Shown here piece by piece: positions 17,100 through 26,192 of a stretch of DNA of 64,000 nt. Numbering within the stretch: the stretch's first letter is position 1; each line of letters starts with the position of its first letter. The stretch is from Cellulomonas gilvus ATCC 13127 (GTDB lineage: Bacteria; Actinomycetota; Actinomycetes; Actinomycetales; Cellulomonadaceae). Location of the stretch: positions 310,001-374,000 of the forward strand of contig NC_015671.1 in NCBI RefSeq assembly GCF_000218545.1. Direction: 5' to 3'. Under the pieces are notes generated by a model. The model did no database searches, was not told the DNA's origin, and saw only the letters and a program-made list of their open reading frames with translations. The translations under genes and the position numbers were made by a program.

Positions 17100-18718
17100 C
17101 GCTCGCCGCACCGCCGCGCACGGGCGGCACGACGAACGCGCTGGCCGGGACGCGCGGACTGGTCCGGCTCGCGCTGCGGGCGGACCGGTTCCGGGTACTG
17201 GTCTGGGCGCTCGCGGTGGGGTGGCTGGTGACCGTCTCCGTCCAGGCGTTCGAGGGTCTGTACGCCACGCCCGAGTCGCGTGCGGCCCGCGCGCGCCTCA
17301 TCTCCTCACCCGCGGCCACCGCGCTGGGCGGTCCCGGGTTCGGGCTCGAGGACTACACGACCGGCGCGATGACCGCCAACGAGCTCGGGCTGTGGGTCAT
17401 GCTGCCCGTCGCGATCATGGCCGCGCTCGCCGTCACGCGGCACCTGCGCGCACCCGAGGAGGACGGCCGCCTGGAGCTGGTGCGCTCGCAGCCCGTGGGG
17501 CGTGACGCCCCGGTCGTCGCGGGCCTCGTGGCGGCCGCTGTGGCGACCTTCGCGGTCGGTGCCGCGACGTTCGCAGGGCTGCTCACCACGAGCCTCGACC
17601 CGCGGGGCAGCGCGGTGCTGTGCGCCGCGGTGGTGGTGCAGGCGCTGGTGTTCGCCGCCGTCTCGGCCATCGCCTCGCAGGTCTCCGGCTCGGCGCGCGG
17701 CGCGTCGGGCCTCGCGCTGGCGGCCGTCGGGGCCGCGTTCGTGCTGCGCGCGGTCGGGGACGTGCGAGGACCGCGGTCCACCAGCGTGTGGACGTGGCTC
17801 TCGCCGTTCGGGTGGAGCCAGGCCACCGCGCCCTACGTGCTGGACCGGTGGTGGCCGCTGCTGGTGGGCCTCGCGGCGGCGGGGCTCGCGACGGCGGGCG
17901 CGTTCGCGCTGGTCGGACGCCGCGACCACGGGTCGGGTCTGCTGCCCGAGCGCCTCGGCCGCGCGCACGGGCGCCTGGCCTCCGTGACGGGGCTGCTGTG
18001 GCGGCGGCAGCGGGTGCCCGTCGCGTCCTGGTCGCTGGCGATCGTGCTGTGCGCGCTGCTGGTGGGGCTGCTCGCGGACGGCGTGGTCGAGTTCGTCGAC
18101 GACGACCCGGACCTGGCGCGGCTGTTCCCGGCCGGTGCGGCGGGTGCGGTCGCGTCGGTGCTGACGCTGTACGTCGTGTTCCTCGCGGTGCTCGCCGCGG
18201 CGTACGTGGGCACGGCCGTGGGTGCGGCGCGCAGCGAGGAGGTCTCCGGCCGTTCGGCCGCGCTGCTCGCGCTCCCGGTCTCCCGCACGCGCTGGCTCGG
18301 GGCCCAGGTGGGCCTGGCCGCGCTGGTGGCGACGGCCTCGCTCGGGGTCGCGGGCCTGGTGATGGGTCTCGCGGCGGCCCGCACGCTCGACGACCCGGAC
18401 CAGGTGGCGCGCCTGCTCGGCGCGGCCGCGGTGACGGTGCCGGGCGTGCTCGTCGTGCTCGGGGTGGCCGTCGTGGTGCTCGGCTGGGCGCCGCGCGCGT
18501 TCGGGCTGGTGTGGGCGTACGTCGCGTACGTGGGCGTGTGGTCGATGTTCGGCGCGATCCTGCCCGACGGCACCGGCGTGGCGTCGCCGTTCACGTACCT
18601 GCCCGGGCTGCCCGCGGAGCCCATGGACTGGTCGGGCGCGATCGGCGTGACGGCCACGGCCGCCGTGCTGGTCGCATTCGGCCTGGCCGGGTTCCGGCGC
18701 CGCGACCTGGCCGCGTGA
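17096..18718 (+). CDS. ABC-2 type exporter permease
   Basis: A 540-residue polytopic membrane protein with about twelve hydrophobic helices in two similar halves, resembling the large permeases annotated as exporters of polyketide antibiotics. The N-terminal half starts with LVRLALRADRFRVLVWALAVGW; a soluble loop separates the halves before LLWRRQRVPVASWSLAIVLCALLVG. The GTG start overlaps the ATPase stop, so the two subunits are coupled. No biosynthetic genes lie nearby, so a resistance or envelope-export role is as likely as antibiotic export. Confidence 0.88.
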   Translation: MTLAAPPRTGGTTNALAGTRGLVRLALRADRFRVLVWALAVGWLVTVSVQAFEGLYATPESRAARARLISSPAATALGGPGFGLEDYTTGAMTANELGLWVMLPVAIMAALAVTRHLRAPEEDGRLELVRSQPVGRDAPVVAGLVAAAVATFAVGAATFAGLLTTSLDPRGSAVLCAAVVVQALVFAAVSAIASQVSGSARGASGLALAAVGAAFVLRAVGDVRGPRSTSVWTWLSPFGWSQATAPYVLDRWWPLLVGLAAAGLATAGAFALVGRRDHGSGLLPERLGRAHGRLASVTGLLWRRQRVPVASWSLAIVLCALLVGLLADGVVEFVDDDPDLARLFPAGAAGAVASVLTLYVVFLAVLAAAYVGTAVGAARSEEVSGRSAALLALPVSRTRWLGAQVGLAALVATASLGVAGLVMGLAAARTLDDPDQVARLLGAAAVTVPGVLVVLGVAVVVLGWAPRAFGLVWAYVAYVGVWSMFGAILPDGTGVASPFTYLPGLPAEPMDWSGAIGVTATAAVLVAFGLAGFRRRDLAA

Positions 18719-18780
18719 CGCGTGCTCGGTAGGCTGCGGGAGGTCCGGCCGCCCGCCGGTCCGCCAGCCGAGGGGGAGCG

Positions 18781-19461
18781 ATGACCGACAGCGCACGGCC
18801 CGGAGCGAGCACGCGTCCGCGGTGGCTGCTGCCCGCGGTGATCGGCGGCAGCGGAGCACTCGTGGCGACGGCCGTCGTCGGCGGGATCGTGCTGGCGAAC
18901 CAGGGCGGCTCCGCCGAGCCCGTGCCGGTGACCGCCAGCACCATCCGCCTGCCGTCCCCGACGCCGTCGATCGAGCCCGTGGCGCGCAAGGCGAGCACGC
19001 CGTTCGCGAAGGCGCTGCCGACGTCCGTGCTGCAGTACGCGCTCGCGACGTCCCAGGAGGCCTCGGGCTGGCTCGAGGCGGGCGCGCTCGAGGCCTACGC
19101 CGAGACGTTCACCGACGGCGGTACCGGTGAGGTGACCGTCCAGTCGGGTCAGTTCGCGACCGTCGACGAGGCACGCGCCCAGTTCCAGGCGCTCATGGCC
19201 GAGCTCCCGATGGCCGAGATCGCCCAGGCGGCGACGGCCACCGAGGACGCCGAGAAGCCCGCACCCGCGCCGACCACGGGCCGCGACCAGCTGCCGCAGA
19301 CGGGTCCGGTCCAGGTGGGCGGCAAGCGAGCGGGCACGTACGCCGCGGCCGACCTGGGTGACGGCACCGCCGCGGTCGTCTGGTTCAACGGCACGGCCGC
19401 GTTCCGCGTGGTCGCACCGCTCGCCGACGCGCTCGACGTCTACCGCGCGTTCCCGCTGTGA
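18781..19461 (+). CDS. Membrane-anchored hypothetical protein
   Basis: I do not recognise a family. The 226-residue protein has one N-terminal membrane helix (LLPAVIGGSGALVATAVVGGIVLA, about residues 16-39), a Ser-Pro linker and an extracytoplasmic alpha/beta domain (YAETFTDGGTGEVTVQSGQF, DEARAQFQALMAELP, GKRAGTYAAADLGDGTAAVVWFNGTAAFRVV) that looks like a lipoprotein-type or sensor fold. The ATG follows AGGGGGAGCG. A TAGGCT at 18730-18735 is a candidate -10. It runs convergent with the small OmpR-type regulator, 16 nt apart. Confidence 0.7.
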   Translation: MTDSARPGASTRPRWLLPAVIGGSGALVATAVVGGIVLANQGGSAEPVPVTASTIRLPSPTPSIEPVARKASTPFAKALPTSVLQYALATSQEASGWLEAGALEAYAETFTDGGTGEVTVQSGQFATVDEARAQFQALMAELPMAEIAQAATATEDAEKPAPAPTTGRDQLPQTGPVQVGGKRAGTYAAADLGDGTAAVVWFNGTAAFRVVAPLADALDVYRAFPL

Positions 19462-19477
19462 CCCGCGGGCGCGCGCG

Positions 19478-19798
19478 TCACTCGGCCGGGCGCAGCACGT
19501 AGCCCAGCCCGCGCTGCGTGTGCAGCATCGGGCTGCGGCCCTTGTCGATCTTGCGGCGCAGGTAGCTGACGTACAGCTCGACCACGCCGGCCTCGCCGCC
19601 GCGGTCGTGCCGCCACACACGGTCCAGGATCTGCCGCTTGGACAGGACCCGGCGCGGGTTGCGCATGAAGTACGTGAGCAGGTCGCGCTCGGTGGGGGTG
19701 AGGTGGATGGGCTCGCCCGCGCGCGTGACCTCGCCGGTCGCCTCGTCGAGGCTGAGGTCGCCGACGACGAGCGTGCGCTGGTCGGTCGTGGCTGTCAT
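19478..19798 (-). CDS. Orphan OmpR/PhoB-type winged-helix DNA-binding protein
   Basis: A 106-residue protein that is only the effector domain of an OmpR-class response regulator: LSLDEATGEVTRAGEPIHLTP, TERDLLTYFMRNPRRVLSKRQIL, VWRHDRGGEAGVVELYVSYLRRKID and TQRGLGYVLRP cover the winged helix from end to end. There is no receiver domain in this frame or upstream, and no sensor kinase is adjacent, so phosphorylation control is absent. Starts further upstream in the open frame give non-protein-like sequence. Four CCCAGG-type repeats with an 11-bp period precede the gene, which is the geometry bound by this fold. Confidence 0.85.
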   Translation of the reverse strand: MTATTDQRTLVVGDLSLDEATGEVTRAGEPIHLTPTERDLLTYFMRNPRRVLSKRQILDRVWRHDRGGEAGVVELYVSYLRRKIDKGRSPMLHTQRGLGYVLRPAE

Positions 19799-19819
19799 GC
19801 GTCCACCGTGGGACGCGGT

Positions 19820-19858
19820 CCTGAGCCCCTCCTGGGCCGAACCTGGGAGAAGCCTGGG
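19820..19858 (-). promoter_or_regulatory. Four 11-bp direct repeats (CCCAGG type) upstream of the winged-helix gene
   Basis: On the plus strand CCTGAG (19820), CCTGGG (19831), CCTGGG (19842) and CCTGGG (19853) recur with an exact 11-bp period, reading CCCAGG toward the gene. The nearest lies about 22 bp from the start codon. PhoB/OmpR-fold proteins bind tandem direct repeats of this spacing head-to-tail, so this is a probable autoregulatory site. Confidence 0.65.
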
Positions 19859-19866
19859 AATACCGG

Positions 19867-20562
19867 TCAGGCGAGCGGCGGGATGTCGACGTCCGGGCAC
19901 GCCGCGCGCAGGATCGCCTCGATCGCGAACTGCGTCGCCGTCGCCAGGTCCACGGTGCCGTCCAGGAGCCACTGCACCTGCAGGCCGTCCATCACGCCGA
20001 TGACCGCGCTCGCGGCCCGGAGCGCCGCGGCGTCGTCGACCTTCGGCCCGCCCACCTCGCGCACGGCGTCGGCGATCTCTCCGCGCAGCACCGAGAAGCG
20101 GTCGGTGACCCAGCCGCGCGCTGGGTGGTTCTCGGTGACGGCCTCACCCGTGAGCACGGTGTACCCCTGCACGATGCCGGCACGGTCCTCGTTGGCGTGC
20201 GCGGTGCGCACCAGGTGGCGGAACAGGTCCAGGCCGCCGGGGATGTGCTGACCCTCGAGGTCGCGCACGTCCTCCTTGTCGCGGAACTCGAGCACCTCGA
20301 CCAGCAGCTGGTCCTTGGAGCCGAAGTGGTGCAGCACACCCGCGTGCGTGATGCCGACCTGCTCGGCGACCTCCGCGAGCGAGCCGTTCTTGTAGCCCTT
20401 GGAGCCGAACGTGTGCGCCGCGGCGCGCAGGATCTCGGCGCGCCGCTCGGCGGTCGCCTGACGGGGCCGTCGCTTGCGCGCGGGGCGTGCGTCGCGCGCC
20501 TGCGTGGCGGGGCCGTCGCCCGCCTCGCCGCCCGCCGTCGCGGGCGTGACCTCGTCGTCCAT
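19867..20562 (-). CDS. TetR family transcriptional regulator
   Basis: A 231-residue regulator. The N-terminal helix-turn-helix is preceded by a basic arm (ARKRRPRQATAERRAEILRAA) and reads FGSKGYKNGSLAEVAEQVGITHAGVLHHFGSKDQLL. The C-terminal ligand domain has no recognisable specificity. Start choice: TATGGT ends 7 nt before the ATG at 20562, suggesting a leaderless start; an in-frame ATG at 20574 would lie inside that hexamer. It is divergent from the GH3 beta-glucosidase, with a near-perfect 22-bp operator between them, so it is the likely local repressor of the sugar-uptake genes and of itself. Confidence 0.9.
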   Translation of the reverse strand: MDDEVTPATAGGEAGDGPATQARDARPARKRRPRQATAERRAEILRAAAHTFGSKGYKNGSLAEVAEQVGITHAGVLHHFGSKDQLLVEVLEFRDKEDVRDLEGQHIPGGLDLFRHLVRTAHANEDRAGIVQGYTVLTGEAVTENHPARGWVTDRFSVLRGEIADAVREVGGPKVDDAAALRAASAVIGVMDGLQVQWLLDGTVDLATATQFAIEAILRAACPDVDIPPLA

Positions 20563-20569
20563 GACCGCA

Positions 20570-20575
20570 ACCATA
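20570..20575 (-). promoter_or_regulatory. -10 hexamer for leaderless tetR transcript
   Basis: TATGGT on the minus strand ends 7 nt before the ATG at 20562. The palindromic operator at 20589-20610 would lie over its -35 region, consistent with autorepression. Confidence 0.4.
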
Positions 20576-20588
20576 CTGTGACCTACCG

Positions 20589-20610
20589 ACTTACTGACAA
20601 GTCAGTAAGT
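20589..20610. promoter_or_regulatory. TetR-type operator palindrome
   Basis: ACTTACTGAC-AA-GTCAGTAAGT is a 10-bp perfect inverted repeat with a 2-bp centre, markedly AT-richer than its surroundings. It lies between the tetR start and the beta-glucosidase start and overlaps the probable promoters of both. Its size and symmetry match TetR-family operators. Confidence 0.8.
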
Positions 20611-20663
20611 TGTGATTGGATCGCCGCCAGACGACAACGACGTCGACGAAGGAGAACCACCCC

Positions 20664-23180
20664 GTGTCCCTCGACACCTCGGCACCCGCAGCGCTCGACG
20701 CGCTGCGCGCCCGCCTCACGCTGGAGGAGAAGGTCCGCCTCGTCGTGGGCGCCGGGCTGTGGTCCACCACGGCCGTGCCGCACATCGGTCTGCGCGCGAT
20801 GCAGCTGTCCGACGGCCCCGCCGGGGTGCGCGGCGTCAGCGACGACCCGGGCGAGACGTCCGCGTCGTTCCCTGCGCCGAGCGCGCTCGCGGCCACGTGG
20901 GACCTCGGGCTCGCGGACGAGGTGGGCGCGGTGTTCGCCGCCGAGGCCCGCCGGCACGGCGTCGACGTGGTCCTCGCGCCCCAGGTCAACCTGCAGCGCA
21001 CGCCCGTGGGCGGCCGGCACTTCGAGTGCTACTCCGAGGACCCCGAGCTGACCAGCGCGATCGCGGTGCATGTGGTGCGCGCCGCGCAGGAGCGCGGCGT
21101 GGGGATGTGCGTCAAGCACTTCGTCGCCAACGACTCCGAGACGCAGCGCACGTCCTACCTCTCCCGCGTCGACGAGCGCACGATGCGCGAGGTCTACCTC
21201 GCGCCGTTCGAGCGCCTGGTGCACCAGGCCCGCGCGTGGTCGGTCATGGGTGCGTACTCGGGGGTCGACGACGGCACCACGGCCGCCCCCGTGCTCGAGC
21301 ACCGACCGCTCCTGACCGGCGTCCTCAAGGACGAGTGGGGCTTCGACGGCGTGGTCGTGAGCGACTGGGTCGCCACCAAGTCCGTCGCGGCCGCCGTGGA
21401 CGGCGGTCTGGACCTGCAGATGCCCGGGCCCGACGGCGTGTGGGGCGACGGCCTGCTGGCGGCGGTCCGCGCGGGCGAGGTCGACGAGGCCGCGATCGAC
21501 GAGAAGGTGGACCGGCTCCTGCTGCTCGCCCAGCGCGTGGGCGCGCTCGACGGGCTCGCCCCCGACGGGCCGCTGCGCGACACGCTCGACCAGGTGGACG
21601 TCGCGGGCACGCTGCGTCGCCTCGTCGGCCGGTCGATGGTCGTGCTGCGCGACGACGACGCGACGCTCCCCCTCGGCGCGGACGCGGTCCGGACCGTCGC
21701 GCTCGTCGGGCCCAACGCGGTCGCCCCGTTCGTGCAGGGCGGCGGCTCGGCCTACGTGCGCCCCGAGCGGCACGTGACGCCGCTCGACGCCATGCGTGAC
21801 GCGTTCCCGGACGCGCAGGTCACGGTGCACGCGGGCGCCGTCTCCCGGATGCTGCCCCCCGCGCTCGACCTCGCGGCGCGGTGCACCACGCCCGCGGGTG
21901 AGCCGGGTGCGCTGCTCGAGGTGCTCGATGCCGAGGGCGTGGCGCTCGAGTCCCGAGCGGTCACCACCTGGACGGGATGGCTGCGCGACGTGCCCGAGGC
22001 CGCCCGCACGGTCCGCATCCGCGCGACCGTCACGCTCACCGAACCCGGCCGGCACGAGATCGGCGTCGGGACCGTGGGCCGGCACCGGATCGTCGTGGGC
22101 GGGCAGGAGCTGTCCGCCGCGGACGACCTGGTGGGAGCCGAGGTCATCCTCGACTCGAGCGTCAACGCACCCACGCCCGCGACGCTCGTCGTCGAGACGC
22201 TCGAGCCCACCACCGTGGAGCTCGACGCGACCGTGCAGGCGGTGCACCCGGTGGGGTACGCGTCGTTCGCGCGCGCCGAGCTGGTGCACCGCACACCCGG
22301 CACGTCACCCGACGAGCTGCTCGCCGACGCGGTGCACGCCGCGGCGCGCGCGGACCTCGCGGTCGTGGTGGTCGGCACCAACGAGGAGATCGAGTCCGAG
22401 GGCTACGACCGGACGTCGCTCGCGCTGCCCGGCACGCAGGACCAGCTGGTCGAGGCCGTGCTCGCGGCCAACCCCCGCACGGTCGTCGTCGTGAACGCGG
22501 GAGCGCCCGTGATCCTGCCGTGGCTGGATGAGGTGCCGTGCGTCCTGTGGGGCTGGCTGGGCGGTCAGGAGTGGCCCGACGCGCTCGGTGACGTGCTGAC
22601 CGGCCGCACGGAACCCGCGGGCCGGCTCCCGTGGACGCTGCCCGCGCACGAGACCGACGTGCCCGTGCCGCACGCCGTCCCGGTCGACGGCGTCGTCGAC
22701 TACCACGAGGGCGTGCACGTCGGGTACCGGTCCTGGCTGCGCCTGGGGCGGACGCCCGCGGCGCCGTTCGGGCACGGGCTCGGCTGGACCACGTGGGAGC
22801 ACGACGAGGCCACGGCGCTCGTCGGGGCCGACGGGAGCGTCGACGTCGTCGTGCCCGTCCGCAACACCGGACCTCGCGCGGGGCGCGAGGTCGTCCAGGT
22901 CTACGTCGAGCCGCCGGCGGGGTCGCACGACCGCCCCGTGCGCTGGCTCGGCGGTTTCGCCGGTGCGCACGTCGCACCCGGCGCGACGACGCAGGTCCGG
23001 GTCCGGGTGGACGCCACGGCGTTCCCGGTCTGGGACACGGAGCGCGGCGGCTGGGTGGTCCCGGCCGGCACGTACCGCCTGCACGCGGGTCGCTCGTCGG
23101 GCGACCTGCGCACCTCGGTCGACGTGGTCCTGCCGGCCACGGCGTCCGACCCCGGGCCCCGGCCCGGCCGCTCCACCTGA
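20664..23180 (+). CDS. Beta-glucosidase, glycoside hydrolase family 3
   Basis: An 838-residue GH3 enzyme without a signal peptide, so intracellular, which fits hydrolysis of imported oligosaccharides. The TIM-barrel domain carries the substrate motifs DGPAGVRG and KHFVANDSE, and the nucleophile Asp234 in GVVVSDW. A PA14-like insertion lies at about residues 390-540, followed by the alpha/beta sandwich (VVVVGTNEEIESEGYDR) and a C-terminal fibronectin-III-like domain (VRNTGPRAGREVVQVYV). GTG 20664 was chosen because AAGGAGA precedes it. It is divergent from tetR and 130 nt upstream of the binding-protein gene. Confidence 0.94.
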   Translation: MSLDTSAPAALDALRARLTLEEKVRLVVGAGLWSTTAVPHIGLRAMQLSDGPAGVRGVSDDPGETSASFPAPSALAATWDLGLADEVGAVFAAEARRHGVDVVLAPQVNLQRTPVGGRHFECYSEDPELTSAIAVHVVRAAQERGVGMCVKHFVANDSETQRTSYLSRVDERTMREVYLAPFERLVHQARAWSVMGAYSGVDDGTTAAPVLEHRPLLTGVLKDEWGFDGVVVSDWVATKSVAAAVDGGLDLQMPGPDGVWGDGLLAAVRAGEVDEAAIDEKVDRLLLLAQRVGALDGLAPDGPLRDTLDQVDVAGTLRRLVGRSMVVLRDDDATLPLGADAVRTVALVGPNAVAPFVQGGGSAYVRPERHVTPLDAMRDAFPDAQVTVHAGAVSRMLPPALDLAARCTTPAGEPGALLEVLDAEGVALESRAVTTWTGWLRDVPEAARTVRIRATVTLTEPGRHEIGVGTVGRHRIVVGGQELSAADDLVGAEVILDSSVNAPTPATLVVETLEPTTVELDATVQAVHPVGYASFARAELVHRTPGTSPDELLADAVHAAARADLAVVVVGTNEEIESEGYDRTSLALPGTQDQLVEAVLAANPRTVVVVNAGAPVILPWLDEVPCVLWGWLGGQEWPDALGDVLTGRTEPAGRLPWTLPAHETDVPVPHAVPVDGVVDYHEGVHVGYRSWLRLGRTPAAPFGHGLGWTTWEHDEATALVGADGSVDVVVPVRNTGPRAGREVVQVYVEPPAGSHDRPVRWLGGFAGAHVAPGATTQVRVRVDATAFPVWDTERGGWVVPAGTYRLHAGRSSGDLRTSVDVVLPATASDPGPRPGRST

Positions 23181-23310
23181 ACCACCTGTACGACCGCACG
23201 ACCATGCACCACCTGTGACACCCCGCATCACCTGAAAGCGGTCCGACGGCACCTCCGCAGCGTCGTCGGGCCACCCACTCGGGCAACACCAAGTGCAAGG
23301 AGGCACTCCC

Positions 23311-25008
23311 GTGAGGATGCGCACGTTCGCGACGACCGCAGCCAGCGCCGCTGTCATCGCCCTGCTGGCGACCGCCTGCTCCGGCGGCGGCAGCGGCACC
23401 GAGGACCCCAAGCCCGGCCAGACGCAGGCCACGAGCAACGAGCGTTCGGACAAGGTCCTGACCGTCGGCATGCCCAACGGCGAGGCGTCGGCCAACCAGA
23501 ACCCGATCGCACCGGGTTCGGGCTCGACGTCGTTCGGCTACGCCTACGCGATCTACGAGTCGCTCATGCAGGTCAACGAGGTCAAGCCGACCGACCCGCC
23601 GGCGCCGTGGCTCGCCGAGAAGATCGAGTGGAACGCCGACTACACGCAGGCGGTCATCACGCCGCGCGCGGGCGTCACGTGGAGCGACGGCGAGCCGTTC
23701 ACGGCGGAGGACATCGCGTACTCGATCCAGATCCGCAAGGACAACCCCGAGCTCAACGTCGACTTCCCCGACCAGTACGGCGAGATCACCACCGACGGCT
23801 CCACCGTCACGGTGGGCTTCACGACCGGTCAGCTGGTCAACGAGGTCAAGCTGTACAAGCTCCTGATCGTGCCCAAGCACATCTGGGAGAACGAGGACCC
23901 GGTCACCTACACAGCCGACACGATGATCGGCACGGGGCCGTTCACGCTCAAGAGCTTCACGCCGCAGGCGGTCACGCTCGTGCCGAACGACGGCTACTGG
24001 GGCGACAAGCCGCTGGTCGGCGAGCTGCGCTACGACGCGTTCAAGGACAACGCGGGCCTGACGACCGCGCTGACCTCGGGCGATGCGCAGTGGGGCTGGA
24101 CGTTCATCCCCGACTTCGAGAACACGTTCATCGCGCAGGACCCCGAGCACTTCCACCAGGTCGCCGGCGGCGGGTTCGGTGTGGACGTCCTCTACCTCAA
24201 CAACGAGGAGAAGCCGTTCGACGACGTCGCGTTCCGCAAGGCGCTCAACATGGTCGTCGACCGGGCCGACATCTCCGCGACCGCCGGGTACGGCGTGTGG
24301 CCGCAGATCACGTCCGTCACGGGGCTGCCCGAGCCGTCCGGCGACGCGTTCATCTCGGACGAGTTCGCCGGTCAGGAGCTGTCCGTGGACGTGGACGGCG
24401 CCAAGCAGGTGCTGACGGAGGCCGGCTACACGTGGGACGGCGACGCGCTCGTCGACCCCGACGGCGAGAAGGTCTCGTTCACGCTGACCAACCCGCAGGG
24501 CTGGACCGACTACCTGGACGCGCTCAGCATCATCGCCGAGGGTGCCAAGTCGCTGGGCGCCGACGCCACGGTCGAGCCCGTCGTGCAGGACACGTGGTTC
24601 AACCAGATCATCAACCTCGGTGACTTCCAGGCGTCGCTGCACTGGACCGACGGCGGCTCCACGCCGTGGAACCTGTACTCGAACATCATGGACGGCGCGT
24701 CCTACGTGAAGCGCGGCGAGCCGGCCAACTGGAACTTCGGTCGGTACAAGAACGACGAGGTCACGCAGGCGCTCGCGACGTTCAAGTCGAGCGCCGACGA
24801 GGGTGAGCGCATGGCCGCGCTCGCCACGGTCCAGAAGCGCTTCGTCGAGGACGTCCCCGGCCTGATCATCTGGTCGCGCCCCGCCGTCGCGCAGTACTCG
24901 ACGGTCAACTACACGGGCTTCCCGACCGCGGAGGACCCGTACGCCAACCCGCAGCCCACGGGCCCGCAGGCGGCGCTGATCCTCACGAGGCTCAAGCCCA
25001 CGGCGTGA
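23311..25008 (+). CDS. Family-5 solute-binding lipoprotein of an oligosaccharide/peptide ABC importer
   Basis: A 565-residue extracytoplasmic receptor (SBP_bac_5, as in OppA/DppA and in cello- or manno-oligosaccharide systems). A short signal ends in the lipobox LLATAC, placing the lipidated cysteine at residue 23. WSDGEPFTAEDIAYSIQ, GTGPFTLKSF and the PKHIWE region are family landmarks. AAGGAGG gives the GTG at 23311. The protein is tryptophan-rich in the ligand-facing half, as in sugar-binding members. Context with a cytoplasmic GH3 enzyme favours beta-linked oligosaccharides over peptides. Confidence 0.9.
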   Translation: MRMRTFATTAASAAVIALLATACSGGGSGTEDPKPGQTQATSNERSDKVLTVGMPNGEASANQNPIAPGSGSTSFGYAYAIYESLMQVNEVKPTDPPAPWLAEKIEWNADYTQAVITPRAGVTWSDGEPFTAEDIAYSIQIRKDNPELNVDFPDQYGEITTDGSTVTVGFTTGQLVNEVKLYKLLIVPKHIWENEDPVTYTADTMIGTGPFTLKSFTPQAVTLVPNDGYWGDKPLVGELRYDAFKDNAGLTTALTSGDAQWGWTFIPDFENTFIAQDPEHFHQVAGGGFGVDVLYLNNEEKPFDDVAFRKALNMVVDRADISATAGYGVWPQITSVTGLPEPSGDAFISDEFAGQELSVDVDGAKQVLTEAGYTWDGDALVDPDGEKVSFTLTNPQGWTDYLDALSIIAEGAKSLGADATVEPVVQDTWFNQIINLGDFQASLHWTDGGSTPWNLYSNIMDGASYVKRGEPANWNFGRYKNDEVTQALATFKSSADEGERMAALATVQKRFVEDVPGLIIWSRPAVAQYSTVNYTGFPTAEDPYANPQPTGPQAALILTRLKPTA

Positions 25009-25043
25009 GCCGCCCGGGCCGCAACCCGGCCTGACCGCCCGAC

Positions 25044-25082
25044 GGTCCCGGGGTGCGCGGCACGACCGCGCACCCCGGGACC
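25044..25082 (+). terminator. 17-bp hairpin between the binding-protein and transport genes
   Basis: GGTCCCGGGGTGCGCGG (25044-25060) pairs perfectly with 25066-25082 around the 5-nt loop CACGA, starting 36 nt after the binding-protein stop. Because the operon clearly continues, it is best read as a partial terminator and 3' mRNA stabiliser giving more binding protein than membrane components. Confidence 0.75.
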
Positions 25083-25109
25083 ACGGCCCACGTCCCTCAG
25101 GTGAGACCC

Positions 25110-26192
25110 GTGAACCCCATGCCCCCCACGCCCCGTGGCCCCCACGACGACCCGGACGACCGCGTGCCCGTCCTGCAGGCGGTCGACCTGCGCAAGCACT
25201 TCCCGGTCCGCGGCCTGCGCAGCACCGCCGTGGTGCACGCGGTCGACGACGTGACCATCGAGCTGTACCGCGGGCACGTCGTCGCGCTCGTCGGCGAGTC
25301 CGGCTCCGGCAAGTCGACGATCGCCCGGCTGCTCGCGCAGCTCATGCCCGCGACCAGCGGCCGGATCCTGCTGCACGGCGAGGACGCCACCGCGCGCGGG
25401 CGCCGCGCGTTCCGCGCCTACGTGCGGCGCGTGCAGATGATCTTCCAGGACCCGTTCGGGTCCCTGAACCCGATCCACACCGTGCGCTACACGCTCACGC
25501 GCAGCATCCGGATCCACCAGGGCCGGCTGCGCGGTGCGGAGCTCGAGGCCGCGCTCGAGGAGCTGCTCACGCGGGTGCAGCTCACGCCCCCGGCCCGGTA
25601 CGTGGACAAGTTCCCGCACGAGCTGTCCGGCGGGCAGCGCCAGCGCGTCGCGATCGCGCGTGCGCTCGCCGCCGACCCCGAGGTCCTGCTGGCCGACGAG
25701 CCGATCTCGATGCTCGACGTCTCGATCCGGCTCGGCATCCTCAACCTGCTGCGCGACCTGCGCGACCGGCTGCACATCGCGATCCTCTACATCACGCACG
25801 ACATCGCGTCGGCGCGCTACTTCGCCGACCGGACGATGGTCATGTACGCGGGCCGCGTGGTGGAGCAGGGCGACAGCGAGGCGGTCACGCAGGACCCCAA
25901 GCACCCGTACACGCAGCTGCTCATCAGCTCCGCGCCGGACCCGGACGACCTGGACGCGCGCGCCCGCGGCGCCCGCGGCGAGGCGCCCAGCCTGGTCCGA
26001 CCGCCCGCGGGCTGCCGGTTCAACCCGCGCTGCCCGTTCGCCACCGACGTGTGCCGCACCGAGGTGCCGCCCCTGCTGCCGGTCGGGGAGGGCCGCGAGG
26101 CCGCGTGCTGGGGCTACTCCGACCGCCCCGACCGGCCCCGGGTCGGCTCGGTGCTCGAGACCTACGGCGCCCGCAAGGAGGCCGACCGATGA
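25110..26192 (+). CDS. Opp/Dpp-type ABC importer ATP-binding protein (OppF-like)
   Basis: A 360-residue ATPase. Walker A is GESGSGKST, the Q-loop is [12 protein letters not shown], the signature is [16 protein letters not shown], Walker B is [13 protein letters not shown], and the H-loop is [13 protein letters not shown]. The Opp-specific C-terminal extension carries the cysteine cluster [14 protein letters not shown] that binds an iron-sulphur cluster in relatives. GTG 25110 follows AGGTGAG; an ATG three codons on is the alternative. Its stop overlaps the next start (ATGA). It pairs with the second ATPase at 28156. Confidence 0.92.
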   Translation: MNPMPPTPRGPHDDPDDRVPVLQAVDLRKHFPVRGLRSTAVVHAVDDVTIELYRGHVVALVGESGSGKSTIARLLAQLMPATSGRILLHGEDATARGRRAFRAYVRRVQMIFQDPFGSLNPIHTVRYTLTRSIRIHQGRLRGAELEAALEELLTRVQLTPPARYVDKFPHELSGGQRQRVAIARALAADPEVLLADEPISMLDVSIRLGILNLLRDLRDRLHIAILYITHDIASARYFADRTMVMYAGRVVEQGDSEAVTQDPKHPYTQLLISSAPDPDDLDARARGARGEAPSLVRPPAGCRFNPRCPFATDVCRTEVPPLLPVGEGREAACWGYSDRPDRPRVGSVLETYGARKEADR

